Positions 9,795-18,069 of a stretch of 64,000 nt of DNA are shown piece after piece (positions within the stretch are counted from its first letter, which is position 1; every line of letters starts with the position of its first letter). The position numbers and the translations under genes are program-made. Source of the DNA: Streptomyces antnestii. Lineage in GTDB: Bacteria; Actinomycetota; Actinomycetes; Streptomycetales; Streptomycetaceae. The notes beneath the pieces are model-generated. The model was given only the letters and a program-made list of their open reading frames with translations, searched no databases and was not told the origin of the DNA. Where the stretch lies: contig NZ_RZYA01000007.1 in NCBI RefSeq assembly GCF_004005495.1, positions 310,001-374,000 of the forward strand, given 5' to 3'.

Positions 9795-10346
9795 GCCTCC
9801 GACCTGGGACTCAGCATCGGGGACTACCTCGCCAGACTGGTTCAGGACGATGCCAGCGGCCTGCGCGCCCGTGCGGTGGACGCGGCCGCCCGCTTCCTGA
9901 CCGAGCACCAAGCGGTCTTCGACGAGGCCGAACAGGCCCAGGAGACGGTTCGGGGAGCGCGCGGCCTGATGGACCCGCACATCGACGTTCCGTGGAGACT
10001 GCAGGTCGCCGAGGCCGCCGGAGTGAACGATCCGGCCCCCGACGACTATGGCGTTCCCGTATCGGCGATCGCCCGTCACCGGGCCGAGCTGTTCGAGCAG
10101 CCCGTCTACGACGGCCCCTACGCCAAAGCCGCCTCCCTGGTCCACAGCCTGGGCCGGTGCCGCTGGCCGGAACGCTCCGACCTGGCCGTCGCCGCAGCCA
10201 CCGGCGTCATGTACCTCGAAGCCGCCGGAATTCCCGTCAAGCCCGCGCGCGAGGACGCCGTCGCCCTCAAAGACCTGCTCCTCGACCCCGCCTGCACCGC
10301 CGGGAAGATCGCCACGTTGCTGCGGACCTGGCCCACCGCCACCTGA
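9795..10346 (+). pseudogene. Antitoxin-toxin relic: truncated RHH antitoxin fused to a Fic/Doc-like toxin
   Basis: One open frame runs from an antitoxin-like segment (SDLGLSIGDYLARLV, typical of ribbon-helix-helix antitoxins) into a segment typical of actinobacterial Doc/Fic-family toxins (MDPHIDVPWRL, ARHRAELFEQPVYDGPYAKA, EAAGIPVKPAREDAVALK). The antitoxin N-terminus is missing. At 9967-9971 the bases TGATG could be the original antitoxin stop and toxin ATG, but TGA is in a different frame from the present antitoxin reading. Inferred: a frameshift or deletion fused them. A toxin start at 9969 may still work. Confidence 0.55.
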
Positions 10347-10499
10347 CGCCCGCGTACCCGGCGAAAGATCCGAGGCCCCACCTGCCCGCACTCGTCACCG
10401 TCGCGGCCATCCACCTCAGCGCATCTGGCGCGCAGCTTTGGCCGTCCGCGCGAGGTGACACACTGGCGGCGCAGGCGTCGGTGAACGGGGGCGATCCGG

Positions 10500-11219
10500 T
10501 TGGGTCTGGAGATCGAGAGCCGGCCGTCGGAGTTGCCGTACATCGAGAGGGTGTGGCGCAGCCGCAGTGTCGAGGTGGGCCGGATGACGTCGATCGCGGC
10601 GTCGCATGGGGAGCTTGTCTTCTGGGAGCACGACGGCCGGGTGCAGGCGGCCGTGCTGGGCCCGGAGCCCAGGGCCTGTCCGGCTCTCGTGCCCAGGGAC
10701 GCCACGTTCTTCGGTATCAGTTTCGCTCTCGGCACCTCGATGCCTCACGTGCCGATCAGTCGGCTTGTGGGTGGTGGCGCGGAGATACCCGACGTGACCC
10801 GGCGCTCCGTGTGGCTGAAGGGTTCCGCCTGGCACGTGCCCGATTACGACAACGCGGAGGCGTTCGTACGGCGCATGGTGCGTGAGGGCCTCGTGGACTG
10901 CGACCCGATCGTGCCCGCGGTGCTCGGCGGCGCGGTCCCCGATGTCTCCGAGCGGACCCTCCAGCGGCGTTTCGTCGCGGCAACGGGCCTCACCCAGGGG
11001 GCCATCCGGCAGATCCACCGTGCCCGTGAGGCGGCGGTACTGATCCAGGAGGGGGTGCCGGCACACGACGTCGTGCACCGGCTGGGCTATTTCGACCAGC
11101 CGCACCTGGCGCGGTCCTTGACACGGTTCATCGGCCGGACCGCCACTCAGCTGAGTGCTCCGGACAGGCCGGAGCCGCTGTCGCTTCTGTACAAGCCCTC
11201 CTCCCCGGTGCCCGCATAG
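10500..11219 (+). CDS. AraC-family transcriptional regulator
   Basis: 239 residues. The C-terminal part carries two helix-turn-helix motifs: SERTLQRRFVAATGLTQGAI and a second ending AHDVVHRLGYFDQPHLARSL, with the family-typical FIGRTATQ ending. The N-terminal 150 residues form a sensor domain with no recognisable ligand. The start is uncertain: TTG at 10500 is used because a GGGGG purine tract lies about 10 nt upstream. It may control the reductase gene that follows 94 nt downstream. Confidence 0.8.
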   Translation: MGLEIESRPSELPYIERVWRSRSVEVGRMTSIAASHGELVFWEHDGRVQAAVLGPEPRACPALVPRDATFFGISFALGTSMPHVPISRLVGGGAEIPDVTRRSVWLKGSAWHVPDYDNAEAFVRRMVREGLVDCDPIVPAVLGGAVPDVSERTLQRRFVAATGLTQGAIRQIHRAREAAVLIQEGVPAHDVVHRLGYFDQPHLARSLTRFIGRTATQLSAPDRPEPLSLLYKPSSPVPA

Positions 11220-11313
11220 CCTTCCTGACATAGCCGACGGGGTCGGCCCGCCCGGCCGGAGCACTACTCGGGCGAGACCGGGCGGACGACCCCGAACTCA
11301 TCACGGAGGAATC

Positions 11314-11868
11314 ATGCGCAAGGTTGTTTCGGGCCTGTTCGTCTCGCTCGACGGTGTCGCCCAGTCGCCGAACGAGTGGCAGTTCGCGTTCGACGAGGAG
11401 ATGGGCGCGGCGCTGGGAAAGACGCTGGAGTCGGCTGACACGATTCTGCTGGGCCGGGTGACCTTCACCGAGTGGGCCGGGTACTGGCCGACGGTGACCG
11501 ACGGCGAGGACGCCGGCTTCGCCAAGTGGATCAACGACTCGCCCAAGTACGTCGTCTCCTCCACGTTGGAGAGCGTGGACGACTGGGCGAACAGCACGCT
11601 CATCAACGGCGATCCGGCGGCCGCGATCGAAGAGCTCAGGGCGGGCGAGGGGAAGGACATCACCGTCGCGGGCAGCCCCACGCTGGTGCGTTCGCTTCTG
11701 GAACAGGACCTGCTGGACGAACTGGTACTGCTGATCCACCCGGTGGTGGCTGGCGAGGGCCGCAAGAAGCTGTTCGCCGACGACGCCGCCCTGAAGAAGC
11801 TGGAGCTGGTCAGCGCTCAGCCGACCAGCAGCGGAGTGATCATCGCGACCTACCGTCCGACGCGCTGA
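11314..11868 (+). CDS. Dihydrofolate-reductase-fold protein (RibD C-terminal family)
   Basis: 184 residues. Starts RKVVSGLFVSLDGVAQSP, the signature of the RibD_C/dihydrofolate-reductase-like family that uses NADPH on pteridine or pyrimidine-like substrates; ILLGRVTFTEWAGYWP and the GSPTLVRSLLEQDLLDEL strand-helix also match. The ATG at 11314 is five bases from a strong GGAGGA, and earlier in-frame codons lack a ribosome site. True substrate unknown; such solitary copies are often unassigned in Streptomyces. Confidence 0.85.
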   Translation: MRKVVSGLFVSLDGVAQSPNEWQFAFDEEMGAALGKTLESADTILLGRVTFTEWAGYWPTVTDGEDAGFAKWINDSPKYVVSSTLESVDDWANSTLINGDPAAAIEELRAGEGKDITVAGSPTLVRSLLEQDLLDELVLLIHPVVAGEGRKKLFADDAALKKLELVSAQPTSSGVIIATYRPTR

Positions 11869-12118
11869 TCACTGCTCGACGAGGGCCGGGTACACGGACG
11901 GGCAGGAGATCGAGCCGCTTGTCCATGTCGAGGCGGAACGTGCCGTACGGGTCGATGTCGGACCAGAACAGCGCGGTCCCGCAACGGTGCCGGCCTATGC
12001 CCACCCGGACCTCCGGGGACGGACCGGTTGAACGGAGCGCTTCAGTTTCTGTGCCCGAGCGGGGCGACGGAGACTGCCGCGCCGACAACGGGATGAGTCA
12101 GCGCCGGGCCGTGGTGGC

Positions 12119-13627
12119 CTAGGCGGTACCTGCCGGGCATGTGTCGACCCGGCCGCGGATGGCGGACAGGAGCGCGGCGAGGGCCATGATGCCCGTCATG
12201 GCGTAGAAGGCCGCGCTCAGTCCGTTGGTGAAGGCGGTGGCGTCCGGCCCGTGCAGGCTGGTGGTGCCGACGAAGATGGCGAAGGCCGTGCTGCGAGGGA
12301 TGGAGTGTGCTGCGACCAGGATGGCGGTGGTGAAGGAGAACACCATGCCGATACTGGCGGACGTCCTGAGCACGCCGGAGGCGATGCCCAGGCGCTCGGG
12401 CGGGGCCGCCTTCATGACCGCGGAGCTGTTGGCCGCGTAGAAGAAGCCGCCACCGATCATGATCACCGCGTTGCCGATCGCGGGCAGCCAGAGTGAGCTG
12501 GTCGTGGTCATCTGGGCGAAGACGACGAGCGCGACGACCGAGATGCCCAGCCCGGCGGTTGCCGGGATCACCGGGCCCAGCCGGTCGGCGACGCGCCCCG
12601 CGTACGGGCCCACTGCCGCGCCGAGCACGTAGCCCGGGACCATCAGCATGGACGCGGTGATCGGACTCAGCCCCCGTGGACCCTGCAGATACATGATCAC
12701 CAGGAAGAGCACCGCGAAGCTTCCCAGGCCCTGCAAGAGCGAGGCCAGCAGTGAGGGAGACACCCTCGGAATGCGGAACAACGACAGGTCCAGGGTCGGT
12801 TCCTCGTGCCGCAGCTCGATGAATACGAACGCCACCAGCAGCACCAGGCCCCCGGCCAGGTAGGCCAGGTGAGTCGCGTTCAGCGGCTCGGCGGCCAGAC
12901 CGGTCATCGCCCACAGCACGCCGAACAGGCCAAGGCCCAGGGTGAGCATGCCCAGCGGGTCGAACCGCCTGCGGATCCGCTCGCTGCGGTCCTGCAGTAC
13001 CCGCGCGGCCAGGACCAGCGCGGTCAGGCCGATCGGCAGGTTGATCCAGAAGATCCAGCGCCAGGAGACGTAGGTGACGATGACGCCGCCGAGCAGCACG
13101 CCGAGCACGGAGCCCAGCGAGAAGCCGAGGGCGTTGAAGCCGTAGGCGCGGCCGCGTTCCTCGGGCGGGTAGAGCTCGGAGATGATCGCGCCGCTGTTGG
13201 CGGCGATCAGCGCGGCGCCGAGCCCCTGGACGACGCGGAATCCGATGACGGCCGGCGCGTTCCAGGCCAGCGCGCACAGCACCGAACCGAGCACGAAGAC
13301 GACGAATCCCGCCTCGTACATGCGCACCCGGCCGAACATGTCGCCGAGCCGGCCCAGTTGAGTGGCCAGCACCGTGACGACCAGGAGGTAGCTCACGACC
13401 ACCCAGGTGACCGCGGCCAGCGAGACGTTCAGGTCCTTTTGGATCGCGGGCAGTGCGAGGACCACGATCGTGCTGTCGACCGCCGAGATGAGTACGCCGA
13501 TCATCACTACGAGCATGCCGAGCCCGCGCCGTGGAGTGCCGGGCGCCGCTAAGACGCGGCCCGGAGCCGTCGCGGCATTCGCCATCGCCGCCTCCGGGCT
13601 CTTCGGTGAGGCGGGCACGTCACTCAT
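12119..13627 (-). CDS. DHA2-type MFS drug/proton antiporter
   Basis: 502 residues with the 14-helix layout of the EmrB/QacA subfamily. Seen: motif C-like VLLGGVIVTYVSWRWIFWINLPIG after helix 5, motif A-type GRLGDMFGRVRMY after helix 2, and the DST in SAVDSTIVVLALPAIQKDL of helix 1. Exports a hydrophobic or antibiotic-like compound. Its start overlaps the upstream VOC gene by 8 bp, giving an RHH regulator - VOC - exporter operon, a layout consistent with self-protection against a small molecule. Confidence 0.9.
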   Translation of the reverse strand: MSDVPASPKSPEAAMANAATAPGRVLAAPGTPRRGLGMLVVMIGVLISAVDSTIVVLALPAIQKDLNVSLAAVTWVVVSYLLVVTVLATQLGRLGDMFGRVRMYEAGFVVFVLGSVLCALAWNAPAVIGFRVVQGLGAALIAANSGAIISELYPPEERGRAYGFNALGFSLGSVLGVLLGGVIVTYVSWRWIFWINLPIGLTALVLAARVLQDRSERIRRRFDPLGMLTLGLGLFGVLWAMTGLAAEPLNATHLAYLAGGLVLLVAFVFIELRHEEPTLDLSLFRIPRVSPSLLASLLQGLGSFAVLFLVIMYLQGPRGLSPITASMLMVPGYVLGAAVGPYAGRVADRLGPVIPATAGLGISVVALVVFAQMTTTSSLWLPAIGNAVIMIGGGFFYAANSSAVMKAAPPERLGIASGVLRTSASIGMVFSFTTAILVAAHSIPRSTAFAIFVGTTSLHGPDATAFTNGLSAAFYAMTGIMALAALLSAIRGRVDTCPAGTA

Positions 13628-13988
13628 GCGCTTCCTCCTTCCCGGTCCGGCCCTTGGGGGCCTGAAGGCTCCACAGCCGCCCGTCCGGGTCGCGCACGGT
13701 CATCAGCCGGGTCCCGAAGTGCGTGTCCTCGAACGGGGTGACCACCTCGACGGCAGGGTCGGGGCGAAACGCGTCCGCGTCGGCCACCTTCAGCACCAGC
13801 TGCATCTGCGGCTGCCGGTCTGCGGGCACCTCGGCGATGAACAGCGAGGGGCCGTCACCGTTGCGCAGCCGGCCGGAGCTGTGGTCCGTCTCGAACTCCA
13901 GCTCAAAGCCGAGCCCTTGGAAGAACCGCGCCGCCTTGCCCCAGTTATGGGTCTCCATGAACACGGCCTCGATACCTTCGGTCGTCAT
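13620..13988 (-). CDS. VOC-family protein, possible small-molecule binding or resistance
   Basis: 122-residue single VOC domain: MTTEGIEAVFMETHN start, an Ala/Phe-rich helix with FFQGLGFELEFE, and the closing TVRDPDGRLWSLQAP strand. Family members sequester or modify antibiotics or toxic metabolites. Located between the RHH regulator (1-nt gap) and the MFS exporter (8-bp overlap), so the three are cotranscribed. The start at 13988 is supported by the conserved N-terminus; longer readings add non-conserved residues. Confidence 0.85.
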   Translation of the reverse strand: MTTEGIEAVFMETHNWGKAARFFQGLGFELEFETDHSSGRLRNGDGPSLFIAEVPADRQPQMQLVLKVADADAFRPDPAVEVVTPFEDTHFGTRLMTVRDPDGRLWSLQAPKGRTGKEEAHE

Positions 13989-13989
13989 C

Positions 13990-14178
13990 TCAGACCTCTT
14001 CCTCATCCGTTCGCTGACGTTCTTCCTGGCTGTCGTCGAGGTAGGCACGCAGCGCCTCGGCAACCAGCGCCGACAGCGACAGCTCCTTCTCGATGGCACG
14101 GTGCTTGACCTGCTTGATCAGTCCGATCGGCAGGTACACGTTGAACTGCTTCACATCCTCGTCGCCCACGGCAAGCAC
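13990..14178 (-). CDS. Ribbon-helix-helix DNA-binding protein
   Basis: 62 residues: an N-terminal strand (KQFNVYLPIGL) and two helices (IKQVKHRAIEKELSLSALV, AEALRAYLDD), the CopG/Arc ribbon-helix-helix fold. First gene of the RHH-VOC-MFS operon, so probably its autoregulator. Start is GTG 14178 or the in-frame GTG 14169. Short inverted motifs (GCTAGC, TAGC-AA-GCTA at 14179-14190) lie upstream as a candidate operator. An antitoxin role is possible, but no toxin adjoins it. Confidence 0.75.
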   Translation of the reverse strand: MLAVGDEDVKQFNVYLPIGLIKQVKHRAIEKELSLSALVAEALRAYLDDSQEERQRTDEEEV

Positions 14179-14205
14179 GCTAGCAAGCTAAATCGCTAGA
14201 TGTCG

Positions 14206-14485
14206 ATCGCAACAGCTCGCCCGCGACATCTGCCCCGGCAGGCGCGGGCAGATCATGCAGGCGTACCGGACGGGCGAGGAGGACCAGCTCGGCGCGCTCG
14301 GACCAGTGCTGAACGCCGCCGCGCTGTGGACCACCCGCTACCTGGACGCCGTCGTGACCACCCTGCGGGCCCTGCCCGCCGACCAGCGCGAGCACGACGT
14401 CCTGGCCGAGGACGTGTCCCGGCTCTCCCACGCCGACCTGATCGTCGTGGGCCGCTACGGCTTCCGCGGCTCCACCCCGGCCGGC
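14206..14485 (+). pseudogene. Tn3-family transposase, C-terminal fragment
   Basis: The plus strand encodes RDICPGRRGQI, AYRTGEEDQLGALGPVLNAA, LWTTRYLDA and LSHADLIVVGRYGF. These match in order the end of Tn3-family transposases (GRRGEL..YREGQEDQLGALGLVVN..LWNTIYMDA..LSPLVHDHINMLGRYSF). Only about 90 residues remain of about 1000 and the catalytic DDE region is absent. Evidence of past Tn3-type transposition, with the rest deleted. Confidence 0.75.
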
Positions 14486-14489
14486 GGAG

Positions 14490-14651
14490 CGCCGGGCGCG
14501 TCCAGGAATGGGCAGGCCTCGTTGGGCGTACGGATAGGGCGCTGTGTCGCCCAGCCACCAGGCGGCGGCCAACGCGGCGCCCCCGCCGGCGGCGACCGCC
14601 CCAGCGGGTCCGGGCCGGGATCCGGGCGACGGGGGTGGTGATGCGGTGCAT
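14490..14651 (-). pseudogene. Methyltransferase N-terminal fragment, frameshifted
   Basis: The minus strand from ATG 14651 reads MHRITTPVARIPARTRW, then shifts frame to AVAAGGGAALAAAWWLGDTAPYPYAQRG. This matches the start of a membrane-anchored class I methyltransferase type common in Streptomyces, where a transmembrane helix is followed by GDxSPYPYxQR. The SAM-binding domain is gone and the fragment ends against the Tn3 relic. Short, so the identity is tentative. Confidence 0.45.
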
Positions 14652-14704
14652 GGTGTTCTCCGGTGGATCGATTCGGTCCGTGGCATGTGGCTGGCTGGTC
14701 GGCG

Positions 14705-15184
14705 TCACGCGTGCCGGCTCAGCGCCCGCAGCGCCAGCCGGCCGCACAGCGCGGCGAGCGGCAGCTCGGCGCCGAGCGCCATGGCGACCGCGGTGGCGAA
14801 GTCGCCGCCCGGGGCCGCGGTCGTGGTGTCGAACCAGGCGTCCACCACAAGCAGCGCCGCGGTCGCGGCGGCTGCCAGGGCGTGCCGCCGGTCGCCGCGG
14901 GCGGCGAGGAGGCCGGTGGCGATCAGGCCGAGCGCCTCCAGCGCGTCGAGCCCGACCCAGGCGACCGGCCAGTGCGCCGCGGTCGCGGTGGCCGGCAGGC
15001 CGGTGGCCAGCACGTACAGCCACGGCAGCAGGGCGAGCCCGCAGGCGACCAGCAGCCACCCGGCCCGCCGCATGCCCCGCGCCGGGCGCGGCTCCTCCGC
15101 CTCTTCGTGGAGCGGGATGACCTCGGCGCGGTCGAAGCCCTCGGCACTGGCCAATTCGTCATCGCACAACACCAGTTGACGCAT
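14705..15184 (-). CDS. Polytopic membrane protein, function unknown
   Basis: About 159 residues. A hydrophilic head (1-47, HEEAEEPRPARG) is followed by four membrane helices (about 50-70, 80-100, 103-125, 132-155). No transport or enzyme motif is seen. The start at 15184 (MRQLVLCDDELAS) is preferred over the upstream ATG because the 19 residues in between look non-native. Its neighbours are relics on one side and a divergent sensor kinase on the other. Confidence 0.65.
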   Translation of the reverse strand: MRQLVLCDDELASAEGFDRAEVIPLHEEAEEPRPARGMRRAGWLLVACGLALLPWLYVLATGLPATATAAHWPVAWVGLDALEALGLIATGLLAARGDRRHALAAAATAALLVVDAWFDTTTAAPGGDFATAVAMALGAELPLAALCGRLALRALSRHA

Positions 15185-15355
15185 CGTCTTCCCCCGCTCT
15201 CCGTCGGCTCTCCCCTTCACGTGCTCCACCCTCCGCCGCACACGGGGGCGCCGTCAGTCACGCAGGGTTCCGACCCGGGGTGGAGAAAAGTGCACCCCCG
15301 AACCGGGCGGGAGCGTCATGGCACGGGGATGGCCTGCGGCTTTACCGTTTGACGC

Positions 15356-16630
15356 ATGCGACTCACGACGTGGCTGCAGCTGGTGCTGGGCCGGCCGTTC
15401 CGCAGGGCGGGACACCGGACCGCGCTCGTCGCCGCCGGCCTGCCGCTCCACCTCGCCGTGGTGCCACTGTGGCTCTGGCTGCTCGGCACGATGGCGGCGT
15501 TGGTGCGCGCGCCCGGCGTGGTGGCCGTGACTCCGCTGCCCGTGCTGCTCACGCTCGTGGTGACACCCCTGCTGACCGTCGGGCAGCGGCGGCGCTACCG
15601 GGCGCTCGTCGGCAAGGACCTCCCGCGCCCCGCCGTACCCGGGCCGGGACGCAACTGGAAGTCGGCGGTACGTCAGCTGACCACGCGGGCCCTGTGGCGG
15701 CAGGTCTGCTACCACGCCGTGGCGGGTCCGCTGCTCGCCGTCCTGGACCTCGCCGTCCTCGCCGTCTGGGCCGTCGCTCTCGTGGCCGCCTCCATCTACG
15801 TGTGGATCTGGGCGCTGCCCCCGCAGTGGCGGGTCACCGACCTCGGGTACACCACGCAGGCCGCGTACATCACCGCCGGCGGCCTCGCCCTGCTGTTCCT
15901 CGGGCCCCGGCTGACCGGCGCTCTGGTGCGGCTGGACACCCGGGCGGCCGAGGTCCTGCTCGGCCCCAGCCGCACGGAGAAGCTGGCCCGCCGGGTCGCC
16001 GACCTCGCCGAGAGCCGGGCCGGCGTGCTCGACGCCGCCGACGCCGAGCGGCGGCGGATCGAGCGCGACCTGCACGACGGCGTACAGCAGCGCCTCGTCT
16101 CACTCGCCGTCAACCTGGGCCTGGCCAGGTCCACCCTCGGCGACCTGCCGGAGGACGCCCGCAAGGTGATCGACGAGGCGCACCGCGAGGCGAAGGAGGC
16201 GATCACCGAGCTGAACAACCTGGTGCGCGGCCTGCATCCGGCCGTCCTTGAGGACCGCGGCCTCGACGCCGCGCTGTCCGGGGTCGCCGCCCGCCTCCCG
16301 ATCCCGGTGCGCGTGGCGGTGGACCTGCCGCAGCGCCCCTCACCCACGGTCGAGGCCGTCGCGTACTTCGTGGTCTCCGAAGCCCTGACGAACGTGGTCA
16401 AACACGCCCGGGCGACCCGGGCGGACGTGACCGTGGAGCGGATCGGGGAGACACTGCTGGTGGTCGTCGCGGACGACGGCGCGGGCGGCGCGGATCTCGC
16501 GGCGGCCGACGGTGGCACCGGGCTCGCCGGGCTCGCCAAGCGCGTCGCGTCCGTCGACGGCACGTTCTCCTGCCGCAGCCCCGCCGGGGGCCCGACCGTC
16601 ATCACCGTGGAGCTGCCGTGCGCGCCGTGA
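15356..16630 (+). CDS. Two-component sensor histidine kinase (HisKA_3, NarL-type)
   Basis: 424 residues. Four predicted membrane helices (about 25-50, 57-75, 118-152, 168-190) form the sensor. The dimerisation/phosphoacceptor block ERRRIERDLHDGVQQRL places the phosphorylated His at 240. ATPase motifs follow: SEALTNVVKHA (N box), VVADDGAGGA (G1) and GTGLAGLAKRV (G2). It ends overlapping the response regulator by 13 bp, so the two are coupled. The signal is unknown. Confidence 0.9.
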   Translation: MRLTTWLQLVLGRPFRRAGHRTALVAAGLPLHLAVVPLWLWLLGTMAALVRAPGVVAVTPLPVLLTLVVTPLLTVGQRRRYRALVGKDLPRPAVPGPGRNWKSAVRQLTTRALWRQVCYHAVAGPLLAVLDLAVLAVWAVALVAASIYVWIWALPPQWRVTDLGYTTQAAYITAGGLALLFLGPRLTGALVRLDTRAAEVLLGPSRTEKLARRVADLAESRAGVLDAADAERRRIERDLHDGVQQRLVSLAVNLGLARSTLGDLPEDARKVIDEAHREAKEAITELNNLVRGLHPAVLEDRGLDAALSGVAARLPIPVRVAVDLPQRPSPTVEAVAYFVVSEALTNVVKHARATRADVTVERIGETLLVVVADDGAGGADLAAADGGTGLAGLAKRVASVDGTFSCRSPAGGPTVITVELPCAP

Positions 16631-17268
16631 TCGCCGAGGATTCCCTCTTGCTGCGCATCGGCGTGGTCAAGGTGCTGGAGGCGGCCGGCTTCGAGATGTG
16701 CGCGCAAGTCGCCGACGCGGAAGGGCTGTTGGCGGCCGTCGAGGAGCACCGGCCCGACATCGCCGTGGTCGACGTGCGCATGCCGCCCGGCTTCACGGAC
16801 GAGGGAGTACGCGCCGCGCTGGTGATCCGCCGCCAGTACCCGCGTACCGCCGTGCTCCTGCTGTCGCAGTACGTGGAGGAGCGGTACGCCGCCGATCTGC
16901 TCGCCGCCAACACCTCGGGCGTCGGCTATCTGCTCAAGCAACGCGTCGCCGACGTCGAGGAGTTCGCCGAGGCGGTACGCCGGGTGGCGGCCGGCGGCAC
17001 CGCGCTCGACCCGCAGGTCGTCGCGCAGCTGCTGGTGCGCCGCCACAGCGATCCGCTCGACCGGCTCACACCGCGCGAGCGGGAGGTGCTGGAGCTGATG
17101 GCGGGCGGCCGGTCCAACTCCGGCGTCGCCGCCGAGCTGGTCGTGAGCGAGAGCGCTGTCGCCAAGCACATCAACAGCATCTTCACCAAGCTCGACCTGC
17201 CCAAGGCCGACGCCGACCACCGCCGCGTCCTGGCGGTGTTGCGCTTCCTGGGCGTCGCGACCGCATAG
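16618..17268 (+). CDS. NarL/LuxR-type response regulator
   Basis: 216 residues. Receiver domain with the phosphorylated Asp at 52 (VVDVRMPP), then a LuxR helix-turn-helix (LTPREREVLELMAGGRSNSGVAAELVVSE...). The start is a GTG inside the end of the upstream kinase gene (13-bp overlap), so the kinase at 15356 is its partner. The final helix continues to LGVATA. Target genes are not visible nearby; genes flanking the pair are relics or unrelated. Confidence 0.9.
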   Translation: MRAVIAEDSLLLRIGVVKVLEAAGFEMCAQVADAEGLLAAVEEHRPDIAVVDVRMPPGFTDEGVRAALVIRRQYPRTAVLLLSQYVEERYAADLLAANTSGVGYLLKQRVADVEEFAEAVRRVAAGGTALDPQVVAQLLVRRHSDPLDRLTPREREVLELMAGGRSNSGVAAELVVSESAVAKHINSIFTKLDLPKADADHRRVLAVLRFLGVATA

Positions 17269-17683
17269 TGCGCGATCACGCCCGCATGCCCAGTCGACAA
17301 CGGTGCTGATCGCCATTTGGTCGGGAATGCGGCACCTTCGGACAGGTGCTCTTCAGCAGGCTTTGCCGCGCTGGGAGTCGAAGGTGGTGGCCGTCGTACG
17401 CAGGGCCATGGCATGGGTGGGGCCGGTCAGCGCTGGCGTATTCGCAGTCTTCGGGGTTGGGCGGGGTGGCTCGGGCTGGTCGGTCGGCTGTTGTCCGGAG
17501 CAGATGTGATGTCAGGGCGGTCGTTCCGTCAGCGCCTTCGTCCCGGGTTCGGCGGTGCGGGGGTGGTGGAGTCGGCCGGAGCCGGGGAGGACTGGCCGGG
17601 AGCGGTCGAGGTCGCCTGTGGGCTGCGTTGTCGGGCGGCGAGAACGCGCTGCTCGTCGCGTTCCGCACGTGTGGCGCCGCTGC
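17269..17683. other. 415-bp spacer, no intact gene
   Basis: Lies after the response-regulator stop. The minus strand holds the frame-displaced Pro/Ser-rich tail of the damaged gene to its right; nothing else with coding character, no RNA gene and no repeat was recognised. Confidence 0.5.
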
Positions 17684-18062
17684 TCAGCATGCTGTGGCTT
17701 CGGCCAACGCGGTGCGGGCGGCGGTGAGGTGGGCCGCGATCCGGGTTCGGGCGAAGTCGGCGTTGGCGCGCGGGTTGGCATAGGCCGAGGTGAAGTGGTC
17801 GATGAGGAGCTGATCGGCCTGGGCGCCGCCGAGGGCGTTGATCGCGCGGCCGACGGTGGCGAGAGCGTGGGCGAGATCCGTTGCGGTTTGGGCGTGGGCT
17901 TGCTGGGGACCGGAGCGCCCGTGGCCATAGCCGTGTGGATGTCCTGGCCCTGGGCGGTCACGAGGGGGGAGCAGTGTGCTGAGTTCGGTGAGGGAGTCGG
18001 ACAGGTGCTGCTCGGAAGCCGTCGCACCAGCAGCAGCGACCACCGAGAGGGCATCAGTGACC
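17684..18062 (-). pseudogene. Helical hypothetical protein, both ends damaged
   Basis: The minus strand encodes a plausible helical protein (LSDSLTELSTLLPP, TDLAHALATVGRAINALGGAQADQLLIDHF, TRIAAHLTAARTALAEAT). No good start with a ribosome site exists, and reading upstream would run through the kinase stop region. At the 3' end a TGA follows AEATAC, while a longer tail (ERDEQRVLAARQRS...) continues in another frame to about 17540. It fits a decayed gene. Function unknown. Confidence 0.4.
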
Positions 18063-18069
18063 CGGAGGG

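Noticed and set aside
11840..12088. Minus-strand frame in the gap before the MFS gene, containing ALFWSDIDPYGTFRLDMDKR
   Set aside because: A plausible gene fragment, but I cannot name a family, and there is no start with a ribosome site; left unannotated.
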